From: Akkermansia muciniphila
Lineage (GTDB): Bacteria > Verrucomicrobiota > Verrucomicrobiia > Limisphaerales > UBA9464
Length of the DNA: 32,066 bases
Direction of reading: 5' to 3'
NCBI GenBank assembly: GCA_945861565.1
Contig: CAMAUY010000059.1
Span: 1 to 32,066 of the forward strand
The notes below the pieces were generated by a model. That model did not search any database and was not told the origin of the DNA. It saw nothing but the letters and a program-made list of their open reading frames with translations. Shown piece after piece: positions 16,138 through 25,136 of this stretch. How positions within the stretch are numbered: position 1 is the first letter of the stretch; every line of letters begins with the position of its first letter. The position numbers were made by a program, and so were the translations under genes.

Positions 16138-16803
16138 ATGAAGTTCTCGCTGATGAAACCGCTGCGCCCCTTGCAACCTCTGTTCTCGTCCCTATGGATT
16201 CCCTCCTTCTGGATTGCTGTCGTGCTAACAGCCGGGTGTACGTCCCCCGGGGTGCAGCGCCCGGGCGGGTCCCGGGTGACTGAGATAAGGGCCGACGAAC
16301 GGGGGCGGGTGGCCGGCACAGGAATCGAATCCCAGGATTTGGTTGCCGTCGCAGACAAGATGGCGCGGAGTCTCCTGAATGTGCCCCAGGTGGCGCAGGG
16401 TCCGACGGCGCCGCGCATCGTGTTGGAACCGGTGTTGAATGAAACGCGATTTGCGATCAATAAGGAGATGTTCCTGGATCGGATCCGAATTGGACTGAAC
16501 CAGAAGGCGGCGGGGCGAATGATTTTTCTCGCGCGCGACCGGATGGCGAGTTTGGAGAAGGAACGGGAGTTGAAGAGAACGGGCGCGGTGACGTCGTCGA
16601 CCGATCCCCAGTTACAGGAATTCAAAGGGGCGGATTTTTTTCTGACTGGGAAGTTGCAAAGTTTGACCACTCGGAATTCTAAGGGAGTGAGTGACTATGT
16701 GCTTTATAGCTTCCAGTTAATCGATCCGCGGACGAGTGAAATCGTCTGGGAGGATGCCGCCGAGGTCAAGAAGGAGGGGTCGGAGGACGCGGCTTACCGT
16801 TGA
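16138..16803 (+). CDS. lpoB: LpoB-like lipoprotein (penicillin-binding protein activator family)
   Basis: Predicted outer-membrane lipoprotein of the LpoB family, whose E. coli member stimulates the peptidoglycan synthase PBP1B from across the periplasm. 221 residues from ATG 16138: lipoprotein signal with lipobox LTAGC (acylated C34), a short disordered stretch, then the LpoB fold with SQDLVAVADKMARSLL, RIVLEPVLNETRFAINKEMF, FKGADFFLTGKLQSL and the C-terminal YSFQLIDPRTSEIVWED. An earlier GTG-type extension to 16099 would spoil the signal peptide. First gene of a three-lipoprotein operon; its TGA overlaps the next ATG. The PBP1B partner is not in the window, and activity outside gammaproteobacteria is inference. 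Confidence 0.85.
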   Translation: MKFSLMKPLRPLQPLFSSLWIPSFWIAVVLTAGCTSPGVQRPGGSRVTEIRADERGRVAGTGIESQDLVAVADKMARSLLNVPQVAQGPTAPRIVLEPVLNETRFAINKEMFLDRIRIGLNQKAAGRMIFLARDRMASLEKERELKRTGAVTSSTDPQLQEFKGADFFLTGKLQSLTTRNSKGVSDYVLYSFQLIDPRTSEIVWEDAAEVKKEGSEDAAYR

Positions 16804-18008
16804 TGATTCCGGACCTTGCAGGGGTTAAGACGGCGATGGGTTGGGGATCGCCGGGAGGGCGGGCTTGCCGCCGGGTGACCGGCGTAATGGCGCGAGTGCT
16901 TCTCGGCGCAATATTTTGTGTCCTGGGTGGATTCTTGGGAGGATGTGCGAACGCGGGGAGCGGCGGCACTGCGGGTGGACGAGCCGAGAGAGATCGCTTG
17001 CTGCATGCCTATCGGGAGGCGGCGGAGAGGATGAAGGCACGGCAGTTCACCGAGGCCAAGATTCCCCTGGATGAATCGATTGCGGCGCTGGGTGGATTGA
17101 CGGCGGGCGACCGGTCCGCCCGTCAGGCACGGGGTCTCTTTCGCAAAGAAGACGTCAAGAATTTCCGGGGTGAACCTTATGAGCGGGTGATGGCGTACTA
17201 TTATCGTGGCATTCTGTATTGGATGGATGGGGAAATGGACAATGCCCGGGCCTGTTTTCGTAGCGGCCAGATCCAAGACGCCGAGGCGGAGGATGGCCGA
17301 TATCGAAGCGACTACGTGCTGCTCGATTATCTCGACGGACTTGCGACGGCCAAACTAGCCGGGGATGGATCGGATGGTTTCCGCCGTGCGGTCGCCAATG
17401 TTCGGGGAGCAACGCCGCCTCCACTAGATCCGGCTGCCAACGTCCTGGTGTTTATAGAAATGGGGAAAGGCCCCGCCAAGGTGGCGGCCGGTGGGCATGG
17501 CGAACGGCTCCAATACGTCCCTGGATCAGCGCGCGCGGTCTCGGTCCGCGTGCAGGTGGGGGCACAGGGGCTGGCCGTCCCGTGGTATGATGATCTGACG
17601 TTTCAGGCGACGTCCCGTGGAGGACGGGTGATGGACGGCATCTTGGCTAACAAGGCCCGATTCAAGGAGGGCACGGGAGCCTTTGGCGATGCGGCAATCC
17701 TTTCCGGGGCGGTGCTCGGATCCCAGCAGGGTCATGGAAGCAATGTCGACGAGATCGGTGCCGGTTTGTTGATCGCGGGAGTTCTCAGCAAGATTGTCAG
17801 CAGTGTGACAACTCCCCGTGCCGATGTCCGGTGCTGGGATAATCTTCCGAACACGTTGGGTTTCGGCGCATTGAGCCTGCCACCGGGAAGCCACTCTGGG
17901 ACGGCGGAGTTTATTGATTCTGCGGGGCAGGTGCTGAGTACCCAATCCGTGTCCTTCACCGTGGTCGCGGGGCGGGACACGGTGTTATTTTTTCCGGATC
18001 ACAATTGA
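16803..18008 (+). CDS. COG3014-like lipoprotein with TPR-like N-terminal half
   Basis: Second lipoprotein of the operon, about 401 residues from ATG 16803, which overlaps the preceding stop (TGATG), implying translational coupling. An internal ATG at 16887 gives a more usual signal peptide: MARVLLGAIFCVLGGFLGGC with the acylated Cys at residue 20 of that form. The mature part begins with helices that look TPR-like (LLHAYREAAERMKARQFTEA, later VMAYYYRGILYWMDGEMDNARA), followed by a beta-rich half with VFIEMGKGP and a hydrophobic region near LLIAGVLSKIV. This matches the architecture recalled for COG3014, commonly next to LpoB and YcfL homologues. Function unknown; probably periplasmic and envelope-associated. 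Confidence 0.78.
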   Translation: MIPDLAGVKTAMGWGSPGGRACRRVTGVMARVLLGAIFCVLGGFLGGCANAGSGGTAGGRAERDRLLHAYREAAERMKARQFTEAKIPLDESIAALGGLTAGDRSARQARGLFRKEDVKNFRGEPYERVMAYYYRGILYWMDGEMDNARACFRSGQIQDAEAEDGRYRSDYVLLDYLDGLATAKLAGDGSDGFRRAVANVRGATPPPLDPAANVLVFIEMGKGPAKVAAGGHGERLQYVPGSARAVSVRVQVGAQGLAVPWYDDLTFQATSRGGRVMDGILANKARFKEGTGAFGDAAILSGAVLGSQQGHGSNVDEIGAGLLIAGVLSKIVSSVTTPRADVRCWDNLPNTLGFGALSLPPGSHSGTAEFIDSAGQVLSTQSVSFTVVAGRDTVLFFPDHN

Positions 18009-18063
18009 AGCATTCCGACGTTTCGATCGTCTCAGTTGCGGCCGGTTTGTCGCCTATTCCAAA

Positions 18064-18570
18064 ATGAAAATTTGTCTTCTCACGGGAGTCATCACGATCT
18101 CTGTTTCCGCCCTCGCAGCCTTCTCGGGGGTGGGGTGTAAAACGAGCGGAGAGGGAAAGCCCCCTGCTGCCCCTGCCGCTCACGCCGGTCAAGTTGTCTA
18201 CACACAGAGCGAGGAAAGTTCTGGAGGCCCGTACCCGGCGAAAGACACCGACGGCAACAACCTTGAGAATCAAGCCAAGTTTGTCCTGCTGGATTATCGG
18301 GCGCAACAGAGCGTGACCTATAATGGTATTCAGGAGAGACCGCTCCCAGACGGTCGGCTTGAGGTCTCAGTGAATATGCGCAATCGGCTTGAGCGCCAGT
18401 TTAAGGTGCAGATCCAATGTGTGTTTAAAGACATTCAGGGCTTCAGCACCGGCGATGAGACGCCCTGGCAGAGCCTTGTGTTTTCGAAAAATGGTCAGGA
18501 AACGGCGACCTTTGCTTCAATGAACAACCGGGCCAAAGACTACACCATCCGCGTCCGCGAAGCGCGGTAA
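18064..18570 (+). CDS. ycfL: YcfL-like (DUF1425) lipoprotein
   Basis: Third lipoprotein of the operon, 168 residues. A signal segment with a weak lipobox (GVGC, Cys25) is followed by a low-complexity Pro/Ala stretch and a compact beta domain. The domain resembles YcfL: GRLEVSVNMRNRLERQFKVQIQ, then FKDIQGFSTGDETPWQ and a terminal YTIRVRE strand. In E. coli ycfL is next to lpoB, so the adjacency supports the assignment. ATG at 18064, 55 bp after the previous gene. The function is unknown. Confidence 0.78.
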   Translation: MKICLLTGVITISVSALAAFSGVGCKTSGEGKPPAAPAAHAGQVVYTQSEESSGGPYPAKDTDGNNLENQAKFVLLDYRAQQSVTYNGIQERPLPDGRLEVSVNMRNRLERQFKVQIQCVFKDIQGFSTGDETPWQSLVFSKNGQETATFASMNNRAKDYTIRVREAR

Positions 18571-18630
18571 ACACCACGCCTCGATAGATTCTGATCCCAT
18601 TTTTGCGGCGATTTGTTCTAATCGAACTCT

Positions 18631-19380
18631 GTGAATCTCATTGGCGTTATTCCGGCGCGTTTTGCGTCGGTCCGCTTCCCCGGCAAATCCCTCGCCCTCA
18701 TCGCGGGCCGGACGCTCATCGAGCGGGTCATTGAGCGATGCTTGCGGGCACGTTCGCTCTCGGCCGTCGTAGTGGCCACAGACGATGCCCGGATCGCGGA
18801 GGTCGCCGGGCGATTCTGCCAGGTGGAAATGACCCGGAGCGATCATCCGTCGGGCACGGATCGGATCGCCGAAGTGGCGGCACGCGTTGCGGCTGACGGC
18901 TACATCAACGTCCAGGGGGATGAACCGTTGATGGATCCCGCTGTCATTGACGCCGTTGCCATGGCACTCGAAAGAGCGGAAATGTCGACGGCGGCAGCGC
19001 CGATCCGGGAAGCGGCCCAACTGGTAAACCCCAATATCGTGAAAGTCGTCGTCGGAACCAGTGGCGATGCGCTTTATTTCTCGCGCAGCACGATTCCATT
19101 CCTCCGCGATCTGTCGGAGCGTTCCCCGTCGGAGCAGTTGGCGGCTTTCCCCTTTCTGAGGCATCTCGGAATCTATGGGTACCGTCGGGAAACCCTCCAA
19201 CGGTTGGTGGAATTCCCGGTTTCACCCTTGGAGCAGATGGAGAAGTTGGAACAGCTGCGGGCGCTGGAACATGGCATCCGCATTGCCGTCGCGGTAGTCG
19301 ACCACGACGGAATCGGAGTGGACTTGCCGGGGGATGTTGCCCGGGCGGAGGCCCTGCTGGCGCGACTCGGTGAACGGTGA
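18631..19380 (+). CDS. kdsB: 3-deoxy-manno-octulosonate cytidylyltransferase
   Basis: Activates Kdo as CMP-Kdo for the inner core of lipopolysaccharide; cytosolic. 249 residues from a GTG start. Motifs: PARFASVRFPGK (8-19), HPSGTDRIAE (72-81), the metal-binding NVQGDEPL (93-100, D98), HLGIYGYR, and the C-terminal LEQMEKLEQLRALE followed by GVDLPGD. All are intact, so it should be active. It follows the three lipoprotein genes by 60 bp on the same strand and may be transcribed with them; convergent with the inositol oxygenase gene. Together with lpxI it implies Kdo-containing LPS. Confidence 0.95.
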   Translation: MNLIGVIPARFASVRFPGKSLALIAGRTLIERVIERCLRARSLSAVVVATDDARIAEVAGRFCQVEMTRSDHPSGTDRIAEVAARVAADGYINVQGDEPLMDPAVIDAVAMALERAEMSTAAAPIREAAQLVNPNIVKVVVGTSGDALYFSRSTIPFLRDLSERSPSEQLAAFPFLRHLGIYGYRRETLQRLVEFPVSPLEQMEKLEQLRALEHGIRIAVAVVDHDGIGVDLPGDVARAEALLARLGER

Positions 19381-19414
19381 CTCCTGTTCGGGCGGCTCCG
19401 TGGGACAATGCCCG

Positions 19415-20320
19415 CTACCACTTCAGTTTCGCGGGGAAAAATTCCGAGACGAGTTCCTCGTAGAATGGGCGCAACTTGGCCGCGTTCGGCTTTTCGTGGC
19501 TTTTTGTGTACAGGTCATAAGGGTTGAACGCGTTCACCCATTTCAAGTTTGCGCGATCTTTAGCGTCGAGTAATTGGCTGTACTCGCCCTCCCGATGCCA
19601 CGGGTAGAAGGAATGGTAGCGGAGCATGTACAATGCGGAATCAGGAAGCCAGTCCTTGCAGACGTGGTAGATGTATTCGTCGTGGCCCCAGGACAGTGCG
19701 ACCTTATCGAGACCACAGCCCTCCTCGTAAATCCCGGTTCGGCTCTGGAACCGTGGATCCTGAGAATCCAAATTGGCCTCGAAGAATTTCGGGAAGACGA
19801 TCTTGTCGGAATATGCACATCCCGTTGGGAAGGTATCCCCTACCACGGCCCATTGGGGTTCACCCCAGAGACAGAGAATCTTCCCAAGGTCATGCACGAA
19901 CCCGGTCATGATCATCCAACGCGGTTGACCGTCCCGGCGAATCTGTTCCGCGGTCTGCAACAGATGCTCGAGTTGGGACATGTCCGTGTCTGGATCACTG
20001 TCGTCGACCAGGTTATTCAAATATTCCGCCGCCTCCCAAATGCCCATCTGCATCCGGTTCAGGCCGAGAAACTCTTTCCGTTTGGCCATCGAAAAGGCGT
20101 GGGTCTGATACTGATGATTAAGGCGGTAGAACTCCCGGACCGTCGGGCGGGCATCCGCCTCGTAGTTCCGAAAAGCCTCCTGCTTTTTCTCAGGATCCGT
20201 TCCGACCGTTGGCTTTTTGGTCGCGACAGCGTTGGGATCGGGATACCGTTCGACGAGAAAATCCTCCCATTCATCGAGACTGCCCAGGGGTTGTTTATCG
20301 ATAGGACTTGCGGTGGTCAT
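19415..20320 (-). CDS. myo-inositol oxygenase homologue
   Basis: Diiron HD-domain oxygenase that cleaves myo-inositol to D-glucuronate using oxygen. 301 residues, similar to the 285-residue animal enzyme. By comparison with the mammalian iron ligands, the set here is complete: H119 (DPDTDMSQLEH), H143 and D144 (FVHDLGK), H213 (WGHDEYIY), H236 (RYHSFYPWH) and D255 (DAKDRANLKWV). The C-terminal FNPYDLYTKS segment is also typical. No inositol transporter, iol genes or glucuronate pathway genes are nearby, so its metabolic setting is open. The family is best known from eukaryotes and scattered bacteria; transfer is possible, but composition does not differ obviously from its neighbours. Confidence 0.93.
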   Translation of the reverse strand: MTTASPIDKQPLGSLDEWEDFLVERYPDPNAVATKKPTVGTDPEKKQEAFRNYEADARPTVREFYRLNHQYQTHAFSMAKRKEFLGLNRMQMGIWEAAEYLNNLVDDSDPDTDMSQLEHLLQTAEQIRRDGQPRWMIMTGFVHDLGKILCLWGEPQWAVVGDTFPTGCAYSDKIVFPKFFEANLDSQDPRFQSRTGIYEEGCGLDKVALSWGHDEYIYHVCKDWLPDSALYMLRYHSFYPWHREGEYSQLLDAKDRANLKWVNAFNPYDLYTKSHEKPNAAKLRPFYEELVSEFFPAKLKW

Positions 20321-20474
20321 AGATTGGCACGAGTGACGTCGGGACCCGTGGCGTTTTACATCGCCTCGAAATGGGCTCTCGGCAAGGGGTAATTTTCATC
20401 GGAAGAGGCAGGAACTCCGCTGCCGACATCGATCCTGCGTTTGCCTCGCGTCAATGCTGCCGTATGCTGGCCAG

Positions 20475-21119
20475 ATGGACTGCACGCAATCAATCCGGAT
20501 ACTGATTCTCCTGGGCGCCACCGTTTTCTGCACCGGGGTCCAGGCCGGTCCGAAACCCTTGTTCAGTCAGGACTTTTCCAACGTAAAAGGTTCCGACGTA
20601 CCGGATGAATTTCTCGTCCTGGATGGTCAATTTTCGGTGCAGGAAGAGAGCGGCAACCGCTTCTTGGAACTGCCCGGGTCCCCGCTTGACACCTTTGGCG
20701 TAATGTTCGGCCCGAATGAATCCGTGGGAGTTCGAGTGGGTGCCCGCGTCTTCGCGACGAAACAAGGCCGGAAGTTTCCTACCTTCGAAATCGGAGTTAG
20801 CGGTGTGGCAGGGTTCAAACTCCGCATTGCCCCCGCCAAGAAACTGGTGGAATTGCTTCGAGATGGTGACGTTCGGGCCACGGCGGCTTTTGAGTGGAAA
20901 AGTGGCGAGTGGACGAACCTGAGGCTGCAGGTGAGCAAGAGTGCCGAGGGATTGAAGATCGAAGGGCGGGCGTGGCAGGAGGGGGCCGAACCCCGCGAAT
21001 GGATGGTGACGACGATGGAGAAAGGGGACGGGCCGGGCGGGAAGGCGGGGGTTTGGGGAATGCCGTTTGCCGGGACACCGATCCGGTTCGACGACCTCAC
21101 GGTGACTTCGTTCGATTGA
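20475..21119 (+). CDS. secreted protein, probable concanavalin-like beta-sandwich
   Basis: About 214 residues from ATG 20475 (or 221 from 20454). A signal peptide is visible: RILILLGATVFCTGVQAG, with cleavage after QA likely. The rest is predicted mostly beta strand (FSVQEESGNRFLELPG, VGVRVGARVFATKQG, EWTNLRLQVSK, and a terminal GTPIRFDDLTVTSFD). This layout resembles the LamG/DUF1080-like sandwich domains of secreted carbohydrate-associated proteins, but no diagnostic catalytic motif was found. The closing IRFDDLTV strand is characteristic of such domains. Function unknown; the neighbours give no clear pathway. Confidence 0.65.
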   Translation: MDCTQSIRILILLGATVFCTGVQAGPKPLFSQDFSNVKGSDVPDEFLVLDGQFSVQEESGNRFLELPGSPLDTFGVMFGPNESVGVRVGARVFATKQGRKFPTFEIGVSGVAGFKLRIAPAKKLVELLRDGDVRATAAFEWKSGEWTNLRLQVSKSAEGLKIEGRAWQEGAEPREWMVTTMEKGDGPGGKAGVWGMPFAGTPIRFDDLTVTSFD

Positions 21120-21189
21120 ACTCCTGGCGGTCGGGTTGGCCCACGGGGTATCCGCAGGGCCGGACCCACCGACTTCCCCTCGATGGCGG

Positions 21190-22659
21190 CTAGCTTCGAA
21201 GCAATCGTCGCGCCAGGTCGTTATCGCCGCCGACGTCGGTTAATCGTTGTTCACGGCCCTGGTGGAGATAGGTCAACTTGCGGTGGTCCAGGCCGAGGAG
21301 GGACAGGATTGTGGCGTGGGCGTCGTTCATGTGGACCTTGTCCTCCACGGCCCGAAGTCCCAATTCGTCGGTTGCCCCGATCGCTTGTCCCCCTTGGATG
21401 CCACCGCCCGCCATCCACATCGAAAACCCGTTGGGATTGTGATCGCGGCCTTGCCCTCCCTGTGAGGACGGCGTGCGGCCAAACTCGCCCGACCAAATAA
21501 TGAGCGTTTGCTCCAAGAGTCCGCGGGCTTCGAGATCGTGCAACAACGCAGCGATCGGTTGATCGACCTTGCGGGCCTGTCGCAAGGTACCGGCATAGGC
21601 GTCATCGTGGTGATCCCAATCCTTGGAATCTCCGCTGCCGGAGATCACCTGCACGAAGCGTACTCCGCGCTCCACGAGGCGCCTCGCGATCAGGCATCGT
21701 GTTCCGAAATCGCGAGTCACCCCGTCCTCCAGTCCATACAGGTGCCGTGTCGCGGCGGATTCGCGTTGAATGTCGACCGCCTCGGGCGCCGCGGATTGCA
21801 TGCGAAATGCGAGTTCGTATGAGGCAATTCGCGAATCGAGTTCGTGGGCAACCGGAGTCGACATCTCGCGGTGGAGGCGGTTCAACCATTGTGATAGATC
21901 CAGGACTTTTCTCTGGCTCTGCGCGGACACGCCGGGGGGTCGATTCAGGTAGAGAATGGGTGTTCCGTGGGCCTGGACAGGCGCTCCTTGGTAGATCGCG
22001 GGCAAGAACCCGTTGCCCCAGCAGGGCGTGCCGCCCTTTAGTTTACCATCCGGCTCGGCCAGGACGACCATGGCAGGCAGATTGTCGGACACCGAACCCA
22101 AGCCGTACGTGATCCATGCCCCCATGCTCGGATAACCCAGCCTGGATTGACCCGTGGTGAGCACATACTGAGCCGGCGAATGATTGAAGGCGTCGTGGTG
22201 ACAGCTGCGAATCACCGCGAGTCGATCGGCGTGGGTTTGCAGGTGCGGAAACGCCTCCGATATGGGCAGGCCGGATTGCCCGCACGGACGGAACGTCAGT
22301 TTGCAACCGAGCAGCGGTTCCTTCGTGACGTCGGTAAACTGCGCGAGAATCTTGCCGAAGCTCGGTGGCATGGGTTGCCCCGCAAGCCGATTGAGCAGCG
22401 GTTTCGGATCAAATGTTTCCATCTGACTAGGCCCGCCCGCCATCATCAGGAAGATGACGGATTTCGCTCTCGCTTGCAGATGGGACGGCTTGGCTGTGAA
22501 CGGGTTCCCGGTTCCCGTTGGGGCGGCGGGGAGCAAGTCAGCTCGGCTGTCCCGTTCCAAGAGATCCAGAAGACCCCACGCTCCCATGCCACCCGCGACC
22601 CGCGTAATCCAATGCCGACGGGTGGCGAGCCTGCTGCTATTGGATATAGATGAACTCAT
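21190..22659 (-). CDS. DUF1501 family secreted protein
   Basis: 489-residue member of DUF1501, an exported family related in fold to alkaline phosphatase/sulfatase enzymes and greatly expanded in Planctomycetota and Verrucomicrobiota; substrate unknown. The N-terminus has a twin-arginine-like signal (TRRHWITRVAGGMGAWGLL), so Tat export of a folded, perhaps metal-containing protein is plausible. Family motifs: SVIFLMMAGGPSQMETFDPK, HHDAFNHSPAQYVLTTG, WDHHDDAY, and IIWSGEFGRTPSSQGGQGRD followed by HNPNGFSMWMAGGG. The frame is open to 22827, but the start at 22659 fits homologues and overlaps the end of the upstream gene by 23 bp, which indicates translational coupling. Confidence 0.9.
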   Translation of the reverse strand: MSSSISNSSRLATRRHWITRVAGGMGAWGLLDLLERDSRADLLPAAPTGTGNPFTAKPSHLQARAKSVIFLMMAGGPSQMETFDPKPLLNRLAGQPMPPSFGKILAQFTDVTKEPLLGCKLTFRPCGQSGLPISEAFPHLQTHADRLAVIRSCHHDAFNHSPAQYVLTTGQSRLGYPSMGAWITYGLGSVSDNLPAMVVLAEPDGKLKGGTPCWGNGFLPAIYQGAPVQAHGTPILYLNRPPGVSAQSQRKVLDLSQWLNRLHREMSTPVAHELDSRIASYELAFRMQSAAPEAVDIQRESAATRHLYGLEDGVTRDFGTRCLIARRLVERGVRFVQVISGSGDSKDWDHHDDAYAGTLRQARKVDQPIAALLHDLEARGLLEQTLIIWSGEFGRTPSSQGGQGRDHNPNGFSMWMAGGGIQGGQAIGATDELGLRAVEDKVHMNDAHATILSLLGLDHRKLTYLHQGREQRLTDVGGDNDLARRLLRS

Positions 22660-24790
22660 TGGTGTTAAATAAAGCGAGGCACAGCTCTTGCAGCGCGTTC
22701 TGGAACGGGTTCGACTCACCGACCGATGGAGCGTTGCGCGGCATCTCAAGGAATTGAAGTGAACGCCGGCGCTCGTCTTCCGAGATCGGTCGACCGTAAG
22801 AATATCTCCAAGCCAGCTCAACGACACGTTCGGGATTCGCCCCCGCTTCGGTGATCAGTCGCTGGGCGAAGGCAGCCGCCTGCTCAACCATGCTTCGGTT
22901 GTTCAGCATTGCCAGGGCTTGGTTGGGAACGGTCGTGATGTCGCGAAGCCCACAACTGGTGATATTGTCCGGCAAGTCAAAGGAACTAAGAGTTGGAAAC
23001 CGGAACGAGCGCTTAATGAGGATGTAAAGTGCCCGTCGGTTCGATTCGGAAGGCGTGCTCGTCGGCCACTTGAGAAAATTCCCAATCATCTCCTGATCAT
23101 CGAGCGGCGGGGCGAATGAAAGCCCGCCCATTTCCCGATTCAGCGTTCCGGATATCGCCCGCAGGCTATCCCAGATGACCTCGGCTTCCAGGCGATGAGG
23201 CTGGAAACGGGTCAGAAGGCGATTGCCTGGATCCTGTGTGAGTGTGTCTGGGTCGGCCGAAGCCGCCATCTGCCAGGTGCTGGAGGCAAGGATTAATCGA
23301 TGGAGATGTTTCAGGCTCCAACCGTGCTCCATGAACTCGACGGCCATCCAATCCAAAAGCTCCGGATGAGTGGGCGGTTCCCCGCGGAGGCCAAAATCGT
23401 TGGGCGTCCGGACCAGACCCTGGCCGAGATGCCATTGCCAAACTCGGTTGACGATGATGCGAGCCGTGAGCGGATTTTGAGGCGACGCGATCCACCGGGC
23501 GAGCGCCGACCGGCGCTGTTGGGGCGAAAGGTTCGTCGGGCAGGGTTCGCCGTGAAGTGCTGCGGGCACTGCCGAAGGAACGACATCGCCGGGGTGATCG
23601 AGTTCCCCACGCTTTAAGATCCGCGTTTCCAATGATTGATCCCGGTGTGCCAGAACGCGCGTTGGTATCAAAGAAGGACCCTCCAGGCAGCGTTCTCCCA
23701 GTGCTACCCGATACGTCTCGCGACCGTCTATCAAGCTGTCGGGTTGCCTCAATTCCGCCTTCTTCTGCGCGATGTTCGCGAGGAACTCCCGCTCCTCCTC
23801 GCGCTTCTGAGCGTCCTTCGCCAGATAATAGTCTCCCAGTCGGCGCAGCAGCGATCGCCGCAGCGGGGGATCTGTCTCGCGTTTGGCGCGCGATCTTAAC
23901 TGCTCCAGCTCAAATTCGTTCTGCGTGTTAACCAGCGCCGCACGATCTCGCAAGCGCTTCCCGGCGGGGTCGAGGTCGAACTGATCCGAGGCGGCAAAGA
24001 ACGACTGCAGAGAAAAGTAATCGCGCTGGGAAATGGGATCGTACTTATGGTCGTGGCAACGCGCACATCCCAGCGTCAGTCCAAGAAAGGCTGCGCCGGT
24101 CGTGTCCACGGCGTCGGTGAGTTGGTCATACTCTAATTTTCCAGGCACCATGCCCGCCTCTTGCAGCACCGGTCCCGTCGTATAAAGGCCCGTCGCCAGC
24201 AACGCTTCCGGATTCCCCGGCTCCAACTCATCGCCGGCGATCTGTTCCCGAATGAACTGGTCATAGGGTTTGTCGGAGTTCAGTGCATGGACGACATAGT
24301 CCCGATATCGCCAGGCGTGCCCGAAGAAAATATCCGTCTCGAATCCGCCGGAATCCGCGTAGCGGGCGACATCCAACCAGTGGCGCCCCCATCGCTCTCC
24401 GTATTGCGGGGATTCCAGCAGCCGCTCCGTGACTCGGAAAAATGCGTCGGGCGACGGATCCTCAACGAACGACGCCACGTCTTCGGGCGTGGGAGGAAGC
24501 CCCGTGAGGTCCAACGTGGCGCGGCGAATCAACGACGCACGGCTCGCGGGTGGAGCGGGCCGCAGCTGCGCCTGTTCGAGGCGTCGGAGCACAAATCGAT
24601 CCACGGGAGTCTGACACCAGGATGCGCCCGTCACGCCGGGAATTTCAGGCCGCTTCGGTACGGAGAACGCCCAGTGGCCGGGGCGGGCGGTAGATTTTTT
24701 TTCGGCACCGGCGGCGCCTACGGAAACAAGGGCGATCCATGCGATGGTCGCACGGATCTTCAGCCACCGTTTTGTCGACAGGTTGCGCAT
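22637..24790 (-). CDS. DUF1549/DUF1553 family secreted protein
   Basis: 717 residues from the ATG at 24790, which gives a clear signal peptide (hydrophobic residues about 12-28, AGAEKK after it). The N-terminal DUF1549 begins at WAFSVPKRPEIP and contains PVDRFVLRRLE, LIRRATLDLTGLPPTPEDV and ERWGRHWLDVARYADS. The central CARCHDHKYDP motif (C242, C245, H246) looks like a c-type heme or metal site. The C-terminal DUF1553 shows NPLTARIIVNRVWQWHLGQG and LASSTWQM. The PSCyt1 cytochrome domain often found ahead of DUF1549 is missing. The proteins are thought to act in periplasmic degradation, but no reaction is established. Always-adjacent DUF1501 partner follows with overlap. Confidence 0.92.
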   Translation of the reverse strand: MRNLSTKRWLKIRATIAWIALVSVGAAGAEKKSTARPGHWAFSVPKRPEIPGVTGASWCQTPVDRFVLRRLEQAQLRPAPPASRASLIRRATLDLTGLPPTPEDVASFVEDPSPDAFFRVTERLLESPQYGERWGRHWLDVARYADSGGFETDIFFGHAWRYRDYVVHALNSDKPYDQFIREQIAGDELEPGNPEALLATGLYTTGPVLQEAGMVPGKLEYDQLTDAVDTTGAAFLGLTLGCARCHDHKYDPISQRDYFSLQSFFAASDQFDLDPAGKRLRDRAALVNTQNEFELEQLRSRAKRETDPPLRRSLLRRLGDYYLAKDAQKREEEREFLANIAQKKAELRQPDSLIDGRETYRVALGERCLEGPSLIPTRVLAHRDQSLETRILKRGELDHPGDVVPSAVPAALHGEPCPTNLSPQQRRSALARWIASPQNPLTARIIVNRVWQWHLGQGLVRTPNDFGLRGEPPTHPELLDWMAVEFMEHGWSLKHLHRLILASSTWQMAASADPDTLTQDPGNRLLTRFQPHRLEAEVIWDSLRAISGTLNREMGGLSFAPPLDDQEMIGNFLKWPTSTPSESNRRALYILIKRSFRFPTLSSFDLPDNITSCGLRDITTVPNQALAMLNNRSMVEQAAAFAQRLITEAGANPERVVELAWRYSYGRPISEDERRRSLQFLEMPRNAPSVGESNPFQNALQELCLALFNTNEFIYIQ

Positions 24791-25136
24791 GCGCGTCGTG
24801 TGCTTTCCCGAATGCCCACCCTCCGCCAACTCACAGCGATTGTCCATCGACGATGTGTCCCCTCGGATGCATTCACGCGTTGTCGGAGTGATGACAGAAC
24901 CAAATAAAGGCAACGAAGTGGGACAAGGGTCGGTGAAATCTTTATGGCGTCCGTTTGCTTCCGGTCAAAGTGCCTCAATTCTTGGCCGAAACAGGCCTCG
25001 TTTCGTACCATCATCCCGCCAACGCTCGGCCATCGGGTTTGGTGAAGAGAAAATGAACCCTTTGACCCTCAGCCGTGATAAACCGGTGAGCAGCCACGAA
25101 TCTGGGGACACAGAATACCAACTCACTCTCACTTCC
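24791..25136. other. divergent intergenic region, 346 bp
   Basis: Lies between the start of the DUF1549/DUF1553 gene and the start of the secreted-protein gene. The continuous open frame across it lacks protein-like character. It should hold two promoters, but no convincing pair was found. A stretch at 25102-25117 (CTGGGGACACAGAATA) resembles short motifs that I recall near REP-type repeats in related genomes; only one copy is present. Confidence 0.4.

Noticed and set aside
21130..21173. GTCGG/CCGAC arms between two convergent genes
   Set aside because: Only 5 bp with a long loop; not convincing as a terminator.
24161..24907. 248-codon plus-strand open frame
   Set aside because: Antisense to the DUF1549/DUF1553 gene, which has unmistakable motifs in the same interval.
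25102..25117. CTGGGGACACAGAATA as a REP-type repeat
   Set aside because: Only one copy in the window and no inverted partner; recalled resemblance alone is not enough.
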